Assembly: GCF_001068775.1 (NCBI RefSeq) | Contig: NZ_JWAJ01000012.1 | Span: 1-33,122 of the forward strand | DNA: 33,122 bases | Source: Streptococcus pseudopneumoniae | Lineage (GTDB): Bacteria > Bacillota > Bacilli > Lactobacillales > Streptococcaceae | Direction of reading: 5' to 3' | Shown: piece by piece, positions 1 through 8,856 of the stretch | Numbering within the stretch: the stretch's first letter is position 1 | Layout of the letters: the number at the start of each line of letters is the position of its first letter | Position numbers and translations under genes: made by a program | The notes under the pieces: generated by a model | Databases searched by the model: none | Seen by the model: only the letters and a program-made list of their open reading frames with translations | What the model was told of the DNA's origin: nothing

Positions 1-20
1 CTAATCATCCTCGCGGGGCT

Positions 21-61
21 GGGACTACGAAATCAAGACTTTGTCTATCGATTTCTGTCCC
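21..61. repeat. Nested dyad-symmetry intergenic element
   Basis: Three inverted arm pairs nest around one centre: GGGAC/GTCCC, GAAATC/GATTTC and AGAC/GTCT. Together they make a long stem-loop on either strand. There is no T-run after it, so it is not a normal intrinsic terminator. It lies just downstream of the rhodanese-like gene. From memory, similar GGGAC...GATTTC dyads recur between streptococcal genes. Calling it a repeat family is an inference because only one copy is visible here. Confidence 0.5.
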
Positions 62-72
62 ACCGCCATTTC

Positions 73-456
73 TTATTTTTCAACTTTTACTTTCCCTGTC
101 CAAGAATCCAATCCGTAAGAGAGGATATAGATTTCTGAGAAACCTTGTTTTTTCAAGAAAAGTGCTGCATTGGTCACACGTTGCGCACGTTGGTTTTCAT
201 ATAGAAGGACTGGTTTATCCTTGCGAAGAGCTGCAAGACTTGTCTTCAATTGATTTGAAGGAATATTACGAGCTCCAAGGATATGTTTTCTGTGGAAGTC
301 AGCTGGATCACGCAAGTCAATTAACTGACCTGTACGAATCAAAGACTCAAACTCTGCATTGTCTACAATTTTCGCTGCACGACGAATGCGAAGGTAGTTG
401 TATCCCATCCAAGCCAACATCGCTACAATAAGTCCCCATAATACCCAAGTTACCAT
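73..456 (-). CDS. Membrane-anchored rhodanese-like domain protein, cysteine-less
   Basis: 127 residues. An N-terminal hydrophobic segment (about residues 3-20) is followed by a basic patch, consistent with a membrane anchor and a cytosolic domain. Residues about 33-124 match a single rhodanese fold: the LIDLRDPADFHRKHI stretch and the IPSNQL strand are typical. The active-site loop, which in active sulfurtransferases starts with Cys, reads YENQRAQR here, so Glu stands where the nucleophile is expected. Sulfur transfer is therefore unlikely, and a binding or scaffold role is more plausible. The start is supported by GGAGA, which overlaps the yqgQ stop 5 bp upstream, so the two genes are probably translated together. 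The specific partner is unknown. Confidence 0.85.
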   Translation of the reverse strand: MVTWVLWGLIVAMLAWMGYNYLRIRRAAKIVDNAEFESLIRTGQLIDLRDPADFHRKHILGARNIPSNQLKTSLAALRKDKPVLLYENQRAQRVTNAALFLKKQGFSEIYILSYGLDSWTGKVKVEK

Positions 457-461
457 ATTAC

Positions 462-677
462 CTAATCTCCATTTTTTTCTAAATAGTCTAATTCTAGTTT
501 GTGCTCTCTGCGAAGAACAGCTTCTGCTTCAAGATAATCTAGCTTGTCCATCAAGCCTGCATCATAAATCCGTGATAGTTCAATCTTCATCAGTTCAATG
601 TCATAGAGACGTTTTCCCATATAAACAATGATACCGAACTGTTTCAGAAATTGTTGCACATCGTAGAGTGTTTTCAT
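462..677 (-). CDS. yqgQ: YqgQ-family (DUF910) small protein
   Basis: 71 residues from the chosen start. The YDVQQFLKQFG, GKRLYDIELM and DYLEAEAVLRREH segments match the Bacillus YqgQ family as I remember it, a small helical protein of unknown biochemical role. An in-frame ATG nine bases upstream (686) would add three residues. I prefer 677 because it gives the family's usual length and N-terminus, and because the upstream ATG lies inside a strong -10 hexamer. It is followed at once by the rhodanese-like gene, forming a two-gene unit. The link between YqgQ and a rhodanese-like partner is seen by position only. Confidence 0.85.
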   Translation of the reverse strand: MKTLYDVQQFLKQFGIIVYMGKRLYDIELMKIELSRIYDAGLMDKLDYLEAEAVLRREHKLELDYLEKNGD

Positions 678-684
678 AGCTTTC

Positions 685-713
685 ATTTTAGCAAATAATC
701 AGAGTTTTTTCAA
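685..713 (-). promoter_or_regulatory. Sigma-A promoter of yqgQ
   Basis: On the minus strand TTGAAA (713-708) and TAAAAT (690-685) are separated by 17 bp, with a TGC extended -10. The expected start point, about 678, is next to the ATG at 677, so the transcript could be leaderless. Confidence 0.6.
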
Positions 714-754
714 TAGTTCCCTAATAGTTCGGAGTAGGTTTCCTTTTTTCACTA

Positions 755-1216
755 TTATCTGAATTTCTTTACACTATGACAAAGAAGAAAACCTAGAGTC
801 ATTCCAACAACATTTTGCATGAGATTTGGGATGATTTCTGGAATAGCTGCACCCCAACCATTCATCCAAGCTGATGCCAAGGCATAACCAGCTACCATGA
901 ATAGAGTCGCCAAGACTAATCCTAACCATTGCCATTTCCCTTTAAAACCTGCAAAATAGCCTTGCAAACCATGATTGATTAAGCTAAAAATCATCCACTG
1001 AGGGTAGCCTGAAATGAGATCAATGAGAAATCCTGCTAACCCTCCGACAACGGCTCCTTCACGGCTTCCAAAGTAAAAGGCTGTGAAGAAGACTCCAACG
1101 TCCAAAAGTGTTAGAAATCCAGTTGGTGTTGGGATTTTTATAAAATACCCCAATACGACAGAACTGGCTGCTAAGATAGATACTAGGGCAATTTTAGTTG
1201 TTTTGGTTTGCTTCAT
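755..1216 (-). CDS. ECF transporter substrate-binding (S) component, vitamin-type
   Basis: 153 residues with about five or six hydrophobic segments and the compact small-integral-membrane layout of ECF S components (LLDVGVFFTAFYFGSREGAVVG, then a GFLIDLISGYPQW loop). Such proteins capture a vitamin and work with a shared EcfAA'T energising module encoded elsewhere. The gene starts inside the end of the thiD/pdxK-like kinase gene (23-bp overlap), so translational coupling is likely. Context therefore points to a B1 precursor (hydroxymethylpyrimidine) or a B6 vitamer as substrate. A PdxU-like assignment is possible. Substrate cannot be decided from the sequence alone. Confidence 0.8.
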   Translation of the reverse strand: MKQTKTTKIALVSILAASSVVLGYFIKIPTPTGFLTLLDVGVFFTAFYFGSREGAVVGGLAGFLIDLISGYPQWMIFSLINHGLQGYFAGFKGKWQWLGLVLATLFMVAGYALASAWMNGWGAAIPEIIPNLMQNVVGMTLGFLLCHSVKKFR

Positions 1217-1967
1217 ACTGTCTCACTCCATATTGATCTGCTTGTGCAATGGCACGGTAAACAAAGGCTTTGGAAGTTTCAATTGCTGGTAATAGTTCCT
1301 CTCCCTTGACTAACTGACTAGCAATGCTCGATGCAAAGGTACACCCTGCACCAGCATTTTGCCCTTGGATGACTGGGTTTTCAAGAATAGTGAAATTCTC
1401 TCCATCATAAAAGACATCTACAGCCTTATCCTTACTGAGACGATTTCCTCCCTTGATAATGACTGCTGGCGCTCCTAAGCCATGTAATTTCTGAGCTGCA
1501 GCTTTCATATCATCCAGACTTTCAATCTTTTGATCTGCAAGCAACTCTGCCTCAGGTAGATTTGGTGTAATTACAGTCACATAAGGGAAAAAGCGAATCA
1601 ACTCTTGACAGAGTTCGCTGACTGCAACATCATGCGTCTCCTTACAAACCAATACAGGATCCAGAACGACAGGGACTCCTGATCTTTCCTTGATGAAATT
1701 CAATGCTTTCTCAGCAACACCAACAGTCGGCAAGAGACCAATCTTAATCCCTCCAAAATCTACGCTTTTAAGACTATCCAACTGTTGTTGAAAAATAGTC
1801 TCATCCGTCGGGAAGACTTCAAAACCATTTTCTGTCAAGGCAGTCAAGCAAGTCATGGCTACAAAACCATGCAAACCATTCAAAGTATAAGTCGCAAGGT
1901 CAGCAGCCAGTCCACCTCCACTAAAAATATCATTTCCTGAAAGTGCTAAAATACGATTATTCTTCAT
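1194..1967 (-). CDS. thiD: ThiD/PdxK-like hydroxymethylpyrimidine or pyridoxal kinase
   Basis: 257 residues, ribokinase fold. The N-terminal [20 protein letters not shown] region is the substrate-binding segment. [19 protein letters not shown] and the C-terminal anion hole with catalytic Cys ([13 protein letters not shown]) are typical of the ThiD/PdxK family. The usual GTGCT reads GAGCT here. In Firmicutes, relatives phosphorylate hydroxymethylpyrimidine or pyridoxal, and sequence alone does not separate the two. No other thiamine synthesis gene is present, and the adjoining ECF component suggests a salvage role: import then phosphorylation. It overlaps truA by 11 bp and the ECF gene by 23 bp, forming one operon. 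Confidence 0.85.
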   Translation of the reverse strand: MKNNRILALSGNDIFSGGGLAADLATYTLNGLHGFVAMTCLTALTENGFEVFPTDETIFQQQLDSLKSVDFGGIKIGLLPTVGVAEKALNFIKERSGVPVVLDPVLVCKETHDVAVSELCQELIRFFPYVTVITPNLPEAELLADQKIESLDDMKAAAQKLHGLGAPAVIIKGGNRLSKDKAVDVFYDGENFTILENPVIQGQNAGAGCTFASSIASQLVKGEELLPAIETSKAFVYRAIAQADQYGVRQYEANQNN

Positions 1968-2706
1968 AACGAATCTCCTTTAAATACAATCCATTGGGTG
2001 CTGCAGTTGGACCTGCCAACTGTCTGTCTTTTTTCTCCAAGATGAGGTCAATCTGCTCAATTGGCATACGGTTGTTACCAATTTTCAGCAAGGTTCCAAC
2101 CATATTTCGAATTTGCTTATAGAGGAAGCCATTGCCTGAGAAAGTAAAGGTCAAAAACTGACCTGTTTCATCAACCCTAAGACTGGCTTCCGTAATCGTC
2201 CTGACCTTGTCCTCCACACTAGTCCCTGATGCTGTAAAACCAGTAAAGTCGTGAGTCCCTTCTAGTTTTTTTATAGCAAGTTGCACCCTCTCCACATCTA
2301 GTGGATATGGATAGTGGGTGGCATAATGACGTCTCATAGGATTTTTAGGACGCCCCCTGTCCACAATAAACTCATAGGTCTTGCTATGCTTGGCATAACG
2401 GCAATGAAAATCATCAGCCACAATCTCAATCGAAAGGACATCGATGTCTTCAGGACTTTGGGTATCAAGAGCAAAGCGAAGTTTCTCCTCATCCATCTGA
2501 TAGGGAAGATCAAAGTGGATGACCTGGCCTAATGCATGAACACCACTGTCCGTTCGCCCAGCACCATGGATGGTAATGGCCTGCCCTTTGTTTAATTTGG
2601 TTAAAGTTTTTTCAATTTCCTCTTGGACACTACGCGCGTGTGGTTGCCGTTGAAAACCAGCAAAAGCATAGCCATCATAAGAAATTATAGCTTTATATCT
2701 AGTCAT
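1957..2706 (-). CDS. truA: tRNA pseudouridine(38-40) synthase TruA
   Basis: 249 residues, the usual length. The N-terminal [18 protein letters not shown] and the catalytic motif [11 protein letters not shown] (with the nucleophilic Asp) identify TruA, which isomerises uridines 38-40 in the anticodon arm of tRNAs. [14 protein letters not shown] and [11 protein letters not shown] complete the family pattern. The start at 2706 matches the family N-terminus exactly. No Shine-Dalgarno sequence is visible, and the ATG lies six bases from a -10 element, so initiation may be leaderless. It is the first gene of truA-thiD-ECF, an arrangement I recall from pneumococci. Confidence 0.97.
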   Translation of the reverse strand: MTRYKAIISYDGYAFAGFQRQPHARSVQEEIEKTLTKLNKGQAITIHGAGRTDSGVHALGQVIHFDLPYQMDEEKLRFALDTQSPEDIDVLSIEIVADDFHCRYAKHSKTYEFIVDRGRPKNPMRRHYATHYPYPLDVERVQLAIKKLEGTHDFTGFTASGTSVEDKVRTITEASLRVDETGQFLTFTFSGNGFLYKQIRNMVGTLLKIGNNRMPIEQIDLILEKKDRQLAGPTAAPNGLYLKEIRYEE

Positions 2707-2712
2707 GTATCT

Positions 2713-2741
2713 ATTTTATCAAGAAAATTTCTCTGCAACAA
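2713..2741 (-). promoter_or_regulatory. Promoter of truA operon
   Basis: TTGTTG (2741-2736), 17-bp spacer, TAAAAT (2718-2713) with a TGA extended -10 on the minus strand. The predicted start point coincides with the truA ATG. Confidence 0.6.
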
Positions 2742-2791
2742 GTTTGAAAACCAAAAATTGTACGGGGACAGTTCCTGGTATCATCTAGTTC

Positions 2792-3247
2792 TTATCTATA
2801 TTTTCTCATCATATATTTTTGTTCTGGAATTTCAATAGTTTGAACAATTTCAAATCCCTCTTTTTGGTAAAGATTTTTTGCTCTTTGATTTGCCTCGAAG
2901 ACATTTAGAGAAATAGTATCTATGTCTTCATTTTCAAAGGCCAAACAAATAAATTTCCTTAAAGCCTGGCTACCTAATCCCTGCCCCTGTTTCTGGGGAT
3001 TGATAAAAAATCTCCCGATATGAAGATTCTTGTCTTCTAGCCTGATTTTCTGGATAAGCCCCACAAACTCTTCTCCAGTGAAAATAGAAAAAATCCCTTC
3101 TATCTTTTGTAAGGATTGAGCAATCAAGGGGTAAGAAATTTTGGGACCCATCCATTGCTTCTGAAAACTTTCTCCCAAAGCATTAGACCAGCGACAAATG
3201 AGTTGGGCATTTTCTATCTGAAGTCCTTTTTCAAAGTGAATTTTCAT
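2792..3247 (-). CDS. GNAT-family N-acetyltransferase
   Basis: 151 residues from the ATG at 3247, chosen because AGGAG sits seven bases upstream. The longer reading frame has no such site. The acetyl-CoA signature is clear: INPQKQGQGLGSQALRKFI (Q/R-x-x-G-x-G/A loop), followed by ISLNVFEANQRAKNLYQKEGFE, the motif B region of GNAT enzymes. The acceptor is unknown. It is a single-gene unit, divergent from the prepilin peptidase gene. Confidence 0.88.
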   Translation of the reverse strand: MKIHFEKGLQIENAQLICRWSNALGESFQKQWMGPKISYPLIAQSLQKIEGIFSIFTGEEFVGLIQKIRLEDKNLHIGRFFINPQKQGQGLGSQALRKFICLAFENEDIDTISLNVFEANQRAKNLYQKEGFEIVQTIEIPEQKYMMRKYR

Positions 3248-3279
3248 ATTTGCTCCTAAAATTTCTCCTATATCCAACT

Positions 3280-3308
3280 ATTATACTCTTTCTCTTATTT
3301 TTTCCGAA
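3280..3308 (-). promoter_or_regulatory. Promoter of GNAT gene, overlapping cin-box
   Basis: A consensus -10 TATAAT (3285-3280) is preceded 17 bp upstream by TTCGGA (3308-3303), a weak -35. That hexamer is the complement of part of the ComX box used by the divergent gene, so the two promoters share DNA. Confidence 0.5.
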
Positions 3309-3310
3309 TA
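3303..3310 (+). promoter_or_regulatory. ComX/SigX cin-box (combox)
   Basis: TCCGAATA followed by an AT-rich tract matches the streptococcal late-competence box TNCGAATA. It lies only seven bases before the prepilin peptidase ATG. Pneumococcal cclA is a known ComX-dependent gene, which supports the call. Confidence 0.75.
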
Positions 3311-3317
3311 AATAAGT

Positions 3318-3980
3318 ATGATTCATCTTTACTTTTTTCTTGTTGGAGCTATTTTTGCTTCCTTTCTTGGATTGGTCATTGATCGTTTCCCTGAGCAATC
3401 CATTGTTTTCCCTGCTAGTCACTGTGATTCTTGTCAGACTCGCTTGAAATCACTGGATTTGATTCCGATTGTCTCTCAAGTAGTCCATGGCTTTCGCTGT
3501 CGCTATTGCAAGGCCCACTATCCTTTCTGGTATGCCCTCTTTGAGTTATTCTTGGGGCTACTCTTTCTAACTTTTTCTTTGGGATTTCTAACTTTGAATC
3601 AAGTCATTTTGATCGCCGCTGGCTTGACCTTAGGCATCTACGACTTTCGTCATCAAGAATATCCCTTGCTAGTCTGGCTAATTTTTCACTTAATCCTCAT
3701 AGTTTGCTGTGGTTGGAATCTAGTTATGATTTTCTTTCTTATCTTGGGAATTTTGGCTCACTTTATCGATATCCGCATAGGTGCAGGGGATTTTCTCTTT
3801 CTATCCTCTTGTGCGCTTATCTTTAGTCTGACAGAATTACTAATTTTGATACAGTTCGCTTCTACAACTGGCATCCTAGCCTTTCTCCTACTAAAGAAAA
3901 AGGAAAGACTTCCTTTTGTGCCCTTCCTCTTACTTGCTGCTTGTGTGATTATTTTTGGTAAGCTACTGCTTCTCGGATAA
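3318..3980 (+). CDS. cclA: Type IV prepilin peptidase of the competence pilus
   Basis: 220 residues, family A24. Two CxxC pairs in the N-terminal cytosolic loop (HCDSCQ and RCRYCK) form the zinc site. The catalytic aspartates are visible in [12 protein letters not shown] and GIRIGAGDF-type motif ([10 protein letters not shown]). About six or seven hydrophobic segments follow. The enzyme cleaves and N-methylates type IV-like prepilins such as ComGC for the transformation pilus in the membrane. A ComX box directly upstream agrees with competence control. No ribosome-binding site precedes the ATG, so the message may be leaderless. Its last 32 bases overlap trpA on the other strand. Confidence 0.93.
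   Translation: MIHLYFFLVGAIFASFLGLVIDRFPEQSIVFPASHCDSCQTRLKSLDLIPIVSQVVHGFRCRYCKAHYPFWYALFELFLGLLFLTFSLGFLTLNQVILIAAGLTLGIYDFRHQEYPLLVWLIFHLILIVCCGWNLVMIFFLILGILAHFIDIRIGAGDFLFLSSCALIFSLTELLILIQFASTTGILAFLLLKKKERLPFVPFLLLAACVIIFGKLLLLG
3892..3917 (-). terminator. Candidate trp operon terminator inside cclA
   Basis: On the minus strand AAAAGGAA pairs with TTCCTTTT around a GTCT loop, and the sequence continues TTTTTCTTT. It begins about 31 bases after the trpA stop. The stem has only two G-C pairs, so it may be weak. It lies within the coding part of cclA. Confidence 0.4.
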
Positions 3981-4731
3981 AGTCAGCGATTTCTGCTACT
4001 TGTCCTTCATGCAGAGCCTTAACAATCTTGGAACCGACGATAACACCATCAGAGACCGCATTGAAACGTTCAACATCAGCTTGTGTGGATACACCAAAAC
4101 CTGTCAAGACTGGAATGTCAGCCACTTGATGAAGTTGATTCAAGTGCTTGTCCAAGTCATCTCGGTAATTTCCTGATTTCCCTGTGACCCCATTGATAGC
4201 AACGGCATAGACGAATCCTTCTGCCACTTCAATCAACTCTTTCTGGCGCTCAATTCCTGTCGTCAAACTAACTAGAGGAATCAAGGCGATGTCTGTGCCT
4301 GCCAAAAATGGTTCTACAAAGTTGGCATGCTCATGAGGCAGGTCAGGAATAATCAAACCCTTAACCCCTGTATCTGCCACATCTTTGACAAATTTCTCCA
4401 CACCGTACTGAAAGAGAGGATTAAAGTAGGTCATAATGACCAGCGGAACCTCTGTTTCAATGGTTTTCAAGGTTTCAACCAAAGCTTGTGTCGAAGTACC
4501 ATGAGCTAGACTGCGCAAGCCTGCTTCTTCGATCACAGGTCCATCTGCAACTGGGTCTGAGAAGGGAACTCCCACTTCAATAGCAGACACACCCAAGTCT
4601 TCTAAAAAGCGAATTGTTTCAGCAAGACCATCCAAACCTTTTTCATGGTCTCCAGCCATGATATAGGGAACGAAAATGCCCTTTCCAGTCGCTTTTATAG
4701 CGTTCAATTTTTCTGTTAGTGTCTTAGGCAT
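3949..4731 (-). CDS. trpA: Tryptophan synthase alpha chain
   Basis: 260 residues. It cleaves indole-3-glycerol phosphate to indole and glyceraldehyde 3-phosphate and passes indole to TrpB. The catalytic Glu ([11 protein letters not shown]) and Asp (VADGPVI) are present, as is the phosphate-binding TGFGVSTQ segment. The start at 4731 is chosen because AAGGGAG lies at the right distance and MPKTLTEKL is a normal N-terminus. The frame extends eight codons further without support. It overlaps the trpB end by eight bases, so the two subunits are likely translationally coupled. As the last gene of the operon, its stop lies inside the opposing cclA reading frame. Confidence 0.97.
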   Translation of the reverse strand: MPKTLTEKLNAIKATGKGIFVPYIMAGDHEKGLDGLAETIRFLEDLGVSAIEVGVPFSDPVADGPVIEEAGLRSLAHGTSTQALVETLKTIETEVPLVIMTYFNPLFQYGVEKFVKDVADTGVKGLIIPDLPHEHANFVEPFLAGTDIALIPLVSLTTGIERQKELIEVAEGFVYAVAINGVTGKSGNYRDDLDKHLNQLHQVADIPVLTGFGVSTQADVERFNAVSDGVIVGSKIVKALHEGQVAEIADFIREAVAYQK

Positions 4732-5947
4732 GAGTTTCTCCCTTCTTTGCTGCATCTGCTTCCAATCGGTCTTTAACTTGAACTACATCCTTGTCCCCAC
4801 GACCTGATAGGCAGACAATCATAGACTTGTCTGGGCCAAGTTCTTTGGCCAATTTCACTGCGAAAGCGATAGCGTGACTAGACTCCAAGGCAGGGATAAT
4901 TCCTTCCACACGAGACAAGAGTTGGAATCCTTCCAAGGCCTCTTCATCTGTCACAGGCACATAGGACGCGCGTTTGATATCGTGGTAATGTGAATGCTCT
5001 GGACCGATACCTGGGTAGTCCAAACCTGCTGAGATAGAGAAGGCTTCTAAGATTTGACCATGAGCATCTTGGAGTACATCCATGAGAGAACCATGGAGAA
5101 CACCTGGACGACCCTTGGTCAAGGTTGCTGCATGATGCTCTGTATCCACACCAAGTCCTGCTGCTTCAGCTCCATACATAGCCACTGACTCATCTTCCAC
5201 AAATGGATGGAAAAGTCCGATGGCATTAGAGCCACCACCAACACAGGCTACTAGGGCATCTGGTAAATTTTCACCTGTCAATTCACGGTACTGTTGCTTG
5301 GCTTCTCGTCCGATAACACTTTGGAAATCACGAACAATTTCTGGGAAAGGATGGGGCCCCAAGGCAGAACCAAGGATATAGTGGGTATCATCGATATTTG
5401 CAACCCAAGAACGAAGGGCTGCATTGACCGCATCCTTGAGCACGCGCGAACCGTCTGTCACTGCCTCAACCTTAGCTCCCAAAAGCTCCATACGGAACAC
5501 ATTGAGGGCTTGACGTTTGACATCCTCTTCACCCATATAGATGGTACATTCCATGTTAAAGAGGGCTGCAGCTGTTGCAGTTGCTACACCGTGCTGGCCA
5601 GCACCTGTTTCAGCGATAATTTTCTTTTTGCCCATGCGTTTAGCCAGAAGAACTTGTCCCAAGGCATTGTTAATCTTGTGGGCGCCTGTATGGTTGAGGT
5701 CTTCACGTTTAAGGTAAATCTTGGCTCCGCCGATATGCTGGGTCAAGTTTTTTGCGTAGTAAAGGGGAGTTTCACGTCCTACATATTGGCGCAAAAGTTG
5801 GTTTAACTCCTCTTGGAAACTTGGATCTGCCTGACTTTCACGATAAGCCTCTTCCAGTTCCAATACTGCTGTCATCAATGTTTCTGGGACAAAACGTCCA
5901 CCGAATTTTCCGTAAAATCCATCTTTATTTGGTTCTTGATATGCCAT
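4724..5947 (-). CDS. trpB: Tryptophan synthase beta chain (operon copy)
   Basis: 407 residues. A PLP enzyme that joins indole and serine to make tryptophan. PLP Lys91 lies in HTGAHKINN, and the substrate-carboxylate loop AETGAGQHG contains catalytic Glu113. The phosphate cup [22 protein letters not shown] and the C-terminal LSGRGDKD are all intact. It is coupled with trpA downstream and overlaps trpF by 23 bp, so this is the copy expected to form the alpha2beta2 complex. It differs clearly from the second trpB-like gene at 10508-11686, for example [12 protein letters not shown] where the other has [12 protein letters not shown]. Confidence 0.98.
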   Translation of the reverse strand: MAYQEPNKDGFYGKFGGRFVPETLMTAVLELEEAYRESQADPSFQEELNQLLRQYVGRETPLYYAKNLTQHIGGAKIYLKREDLNHTGAHKINNALGQVLLAKRMGKKKIIAETGAGQHGVATATAAALFNMECTIYMGEEDVKRQALNVFRMELLGAKVEAVTDGSRVLKDAVNAALRSWVANIDDTHYILGSALGPHPFPEIVRDFQSVIGREAKQQYRELTGENLPDALVACVGGGSNAIGLFHPFVEDESVAMYGAEAAGLGVDTEHHAATLTKGRPGVLHGSLMDVLQDAHGQILEAFSISAGLDYPGIGPEHSHYHDIKRASYVPVTDEEALEGFQLLSRVEGIIPALESSHAIAFAVKLAKELGPDKSMIVCLSGRGDKDVVQVKDRLEADAAKKGETHA

Positions 5948-6524
5948 TCTTTACCCTCTCTATAAATCTTCTAATCTTTTCATGATCTTTTTGTCCATCT
6001 GTCTCCACTCCGCTTGATACATCTACTGCATAGGGAGTAAAGTGTTGAATTGCTTTTACTACATTGTCTTCATTAAGCCCACCTGCGATAAAGAAAGGCT
6101 GAGTTAGTCCAATCGTATCCAGTTGAGCCCAGTCAAAGGTCTGGCCACTCCCAGCCACAGGGGCATCAAAGAGTAGATAGTCTGCCTGAGAATTGGGTAC
6201 ATGGCCCTCTCCATCCACCTGCACAGCCTGAATACTGGCACAAGGCAAATTCTCAAACAAATCATCTACCACCTGACCGTGAACTTGAACCAAGTCCAAG
6301 CCAACTTTTTCAATCGCTTCTAGCAGTTGAGCTCGACTTGGTGAAACAAATACGCCAACCTTTTTTACATCTGCTGGAATAAACTTCGCTAGCTCAGCAG
6401 CCTTTTCGAAGGTCACCTGTCTTTTGCTAGGTGCGAAGACAAAACCAATGTAGTCTGCTCCAGCCGACACAGCTGTTTTTACCGCTTCTTTGGTCGATAG
6501 TCCACAAATCTTAACCTTTGTCAA
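5925..6524 (-). CDS. trpF: Phosphoribosylanthranilate isomerase
   Basis: 199 residues, (beta/alpha)8 barrel. [12 protein letters not shown] holds the catalytic Cys, and the paired Asp is in [28 protein letters not shown] and [15 protein letters not shown] form the phosphate site. It converts phosphoribosyl anthranilate to CdRP in the third step of tryptophan synthesis. It is a separate protein here rather than fused to TrpC as in enteric bacteria. Its start overlaps trpC by 14 bp and its end overlaps trpB by 23 bp, in line with a tightly coupled operon. Confidence 0.97.
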   Translation of the reverse strand: MTKVKICGLSTKEAVKTAVSAGADYIGFVFAPSKRQVTFEKAAELAKFIPADVKKVGVFVSPSRAQLLEAIEKVGLDLVQVHGQVVDDLFENLPCASIQAVQVDGEGHVPNSQADYLLFDAPVAGSGQTFDWAQLDTIGLTQPFFIAGGLNEDNVVKAIQHFTPYAVDVSSGVETDGQKDHEKIRRFIERVKNGISRTK

Positions 6525-7278
6525 TCTGCAACTCCTTGATTCTCTGAGCTACATCTTCTGCCTGCATGAGGGCTGTTCCTACTAAAATTCCGTTAAAGTA
6601 TGGTGCTACTCGTTTTGCATCCTCATCTGTAAAAATAGCAGATTCGGAAATGTAGAAGCAATCGTCCTTGAAATATTTGGCCAAGTCTACGCTGGTCTGC
6701 AAGTCAACTTCAAAGGTTGTTAAATTGCGATTGTTGACACCAATAATTTGAGCTCCAAGTCTATGAGCCACTTCCAGTTCAGCAAGATTATGAGTTTCCA
6801 CCAAAACTTCTAGACCAAGATCTGTCGCGTAGTCGTAAAGCTCCTTCAGTCGTTTTTCAGATAAGGCCGCTACGATGAGTAAGATGACGGTCGCACCCGC
6901 ATTGCGAGCACGAATGATTTGCTTTTCATCGATAATAAAATCCTTATTCAGTGTCGGGATCTGTACCTGACTAGAAATCTCTCGCAGATAATCCAAATGA
7001 CCTTTAAAGAAAACCTCATCTGTCAGAACAGAAATCATAACCGCACCGTTAGCCTCGTAAGTCTGGGCCTGTTGTACGATATCCACATCAAGATTGATAT
7101 CACCTAGACTTGGGCTTGCCTTCTTGACCTCAGCAATGATTTGCAAACGGTCTTGGTGATTTTTTAAATATTCACTCAATCGATAAGTTTGACGCAAGGA
7201 TTGAAGCTCCTCTCGCTCCATCTTTTCAACTTCACGCGCCTTTTGCTCTAGGATACGTGATAAAAATTCCTGACTCAT
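6511..7278 (-). CDS. trpC: Indole-3-glycerol phosphate synthase
   Basis: 255 residues. The N-terminal [15 protein letters not shown] segment carries the catalytic Lys. [26 protein letters not shown] and ISESAIF are the standard later motifs of this barrel enzyme, which closes the indole ring from CdRP with loss of CO2 and water. Length is typical. It overlaps trpD by 4 bp and trpF by 14 bp. Confidence 0.97.
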   Translation of the reverse strand: MSQEFLSRILEQKAREVEKMEREELQSLRQTYRLSEYLKNHQDRLQIIAEVKKASPSLGDINLDVDIVQQAQTYEANGAVMISVLTDEVFFKGHLDYLREISSQVQIPTLNKDFIIDEKQIIRARNAGATVILLIVAALSEKRLKELYDYATDLGLEVLVETHNLAELEVAHRLGAQIIGVNNRNLTTFEVDLQTSVDLAKYFKDDCFYISESAIFTDEDAKRVAPYFNGILVGTALMQAEDVAQRIKELQIDKG

Positions 7279-8279
7279 CTTTGATACTCCTGTAATAGTC
7301 TGAGTTTTTCAAGGGCCTTACCACTAGCAATCACTTGACGTGCCAAGGCAACTCCGTCCTTGATACTGTCTGCTTTACCATTGGCGTAGAATCCGAGACC
7401 TGCATTTAAAACTGTTGTTTCCAGAAATGGACTTGGTTCATTATTAAGTACGCTAACAAGGATGGCTGCATTCTCATGAGCATTTCCACCACGAATGTCC
7501 TCAATAGCAATGCGTTCCATTCCCAAATCTTCTGGAGTAAAGGTTGATAAAGTAATTTCTCCATTTTCAAGAAGGGCAATGCTGGTAGTTCCATTCAAAC
7601 CAGCTTCATCCAACCCTTCTGGACCGGCTACTACAATGGCACGTTTGCGGCCCATATTTTTCAAGACTTGAGCAGTACTTTCCAGAAGTTCTGGACGACT
7701 GATCCCTAGAAGCTGTGTTTCCAAAACCATTGGGTGAATCAGTGGACCAGTCAAGTTCATAATCGTTGGAATTCCCAATTCCAAACGAGCTGGCATGATG
7801 TATTTCATAGCTGGGTGCATATTTTTAGCAAAGAGAAAGACGATTCCAGTTTTATCAAAGACCTTACCTAGTTCAGCTGGTTTGAGATCAAGATTGATGC
7901 CCAAGGCTTCGAGGACATCTGCAGAACCAGATTTAGAAGAAATCGAGCGGTTACCATGTTTGGCCATGTGAACACCGCCACCAGCCAAGACAAAGGCTGC
8001 AGTTGTGGAAATATTAAAACTGAAAGACTTGTCCCCACCTGTACCACAGTTGTCCATGGCATCATGAATCTCAGTTGGAATATGTTGGGCATGCCCTCTC
8101 ATGACTTGGGAAATGGCTGTGCGTTCTTCAGGTGTTTCCCCCTTCATCTTAAGCGCCAAGAGAAGAGAAGCAATCTGTGCCTCTGTTACACGCCCAGTTA
8201 CGATACGCTCAATGACATCCGTCATTTCCACACCTGATAAATTTTCAAACTTTGCTAGTTTTTCAATAATCTCTTTCAT
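7275..8279 (-). CDS. trpD: Anthranilate phosphoribosyltransferase
   Basis: 334 residues. The PRPP-binding motif [18 protein letters not shown] and the [21 protein letters not shown] stretch are diagnostic. The enzyme transfers phosphoribose to anthranilate. It is not fused to TrpG. It starts 10 bases after the trpG stop, and its stop overlaps the trpC start (ATGA type). Confidence 0.98.
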   Translation of the reverse strand: MKEIIEKLAKFENLSGVEMTDVIERIVTGRVTEAQIASLLLALKMKGETPEERTAISQVMRGHAQHIPTEIHDAMDNCGTGGDKSFSFNISTTAAFVLAGGGVHMAKHGNRSISSKSGSADVLEALGINLDLKPAELGKVFDKTGIVFLFAKNMHPAMKYIMPARLELGIPTIMNLTGPLIHPMVLETQLLGISRPELLESTAQVLKNMGRKRAIVVAGPEGLDEAGLNGTTSIALLENGEITLSTFTPEDLGMERIAIEDIRGGNAHENAAILVSVLNNEPSPFLETTVLNAGLGFYANGKADSIKDGVALARQVIASGKALEKLRLLQEYQR

Positions 8280-8289
8280 CCTAGTTTCC

Positions 8290-8856
8290 TCACTTTACAA
8301 CCTTCTCGATAAAATTCCGAATAGAAGATAGACCATCTGGCGTTCCAATACTTTCTGGATGATACTGCAAGCCATAAATCGGCAAGGTTTTGTGTTGAAT
8401 CCCCATAATAGCTTGGTCATCTGTCGAACGAGCTGTCACTTCAAACTCTTCTGGCATCTCTTCAATTAAAATACTGTGGTAACGCATGACCGGACGATTG
8501 TCCTCATTTCCTTGATAGAGAACGGACGGAGTCTCAAATCGAATCTGGCTTTGTTTACCGTGCATAACTTTAGGAGCCAAGCCTAACTTGCCGCCAAAGA
8601 CTTCTGCAATGGCTTGGTGCCCCAAACAAATCCCTAGAATCGGTTTCTTACCTGCAAAATCACGAATCATTTCTTCCATTTTCCCAGCATCAGCTGGCCA
8701 ACCTGGACCAGGAGAAAAGACCAGTCCATCTGCCTTTGTAGCTTCTTCATAAAGGTTTGGATCATCATTTCTCAAAACCTGAACTTTTGCGAAATTCCCG
8801 ATATATTGAGCCAGGTTATAGGTAAATGAATCGTAATTGTCAATCAATAAAATCAT
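8290..8856 (-). CDS. trpG: Anthranilate synthase glutamine amidotransferase subunit
   Basis: 188 residues, class I amidotransferase. The nucleophilic Cys is in [15 protein letters not shown] and the His-Glu pair is in [12 protein letters not shown]. It releases ammonia from glutamine for TrpE. Its start overlaps the trpE stop by 4 bp, so the two subunits are translationally coupled. A shared role with folate synthesis (PabA) is possible, as in Bacillus, but nothing in this window shows it. Confidence 0.97.
   Translation of the reverse strand: MILLIDNYDSFTYNLAQYIGNFAKVQVLRNDDPNLYEEATKADGLVFSPGPGWPADAGKMEEMIRDFAGKKPILGICLGHQAIAEVFGGKLGLAPKVMHGKQSQIRFETPSVLYQGNEDNRPVMRYHSILIEEMPEEFEVTARSTDDQAIMGIQHKTLPIYGLQYHPESIGTPDGLSSIRNFIEKVVK

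Noticed and set aside
5294-5806. 170-codon open frame on the plus strand inside trpB
   Set aside because: It is the antisense shadow of trpB. It shows no start signal or family motif, and the trpB frame carries all the catalytic motifs.
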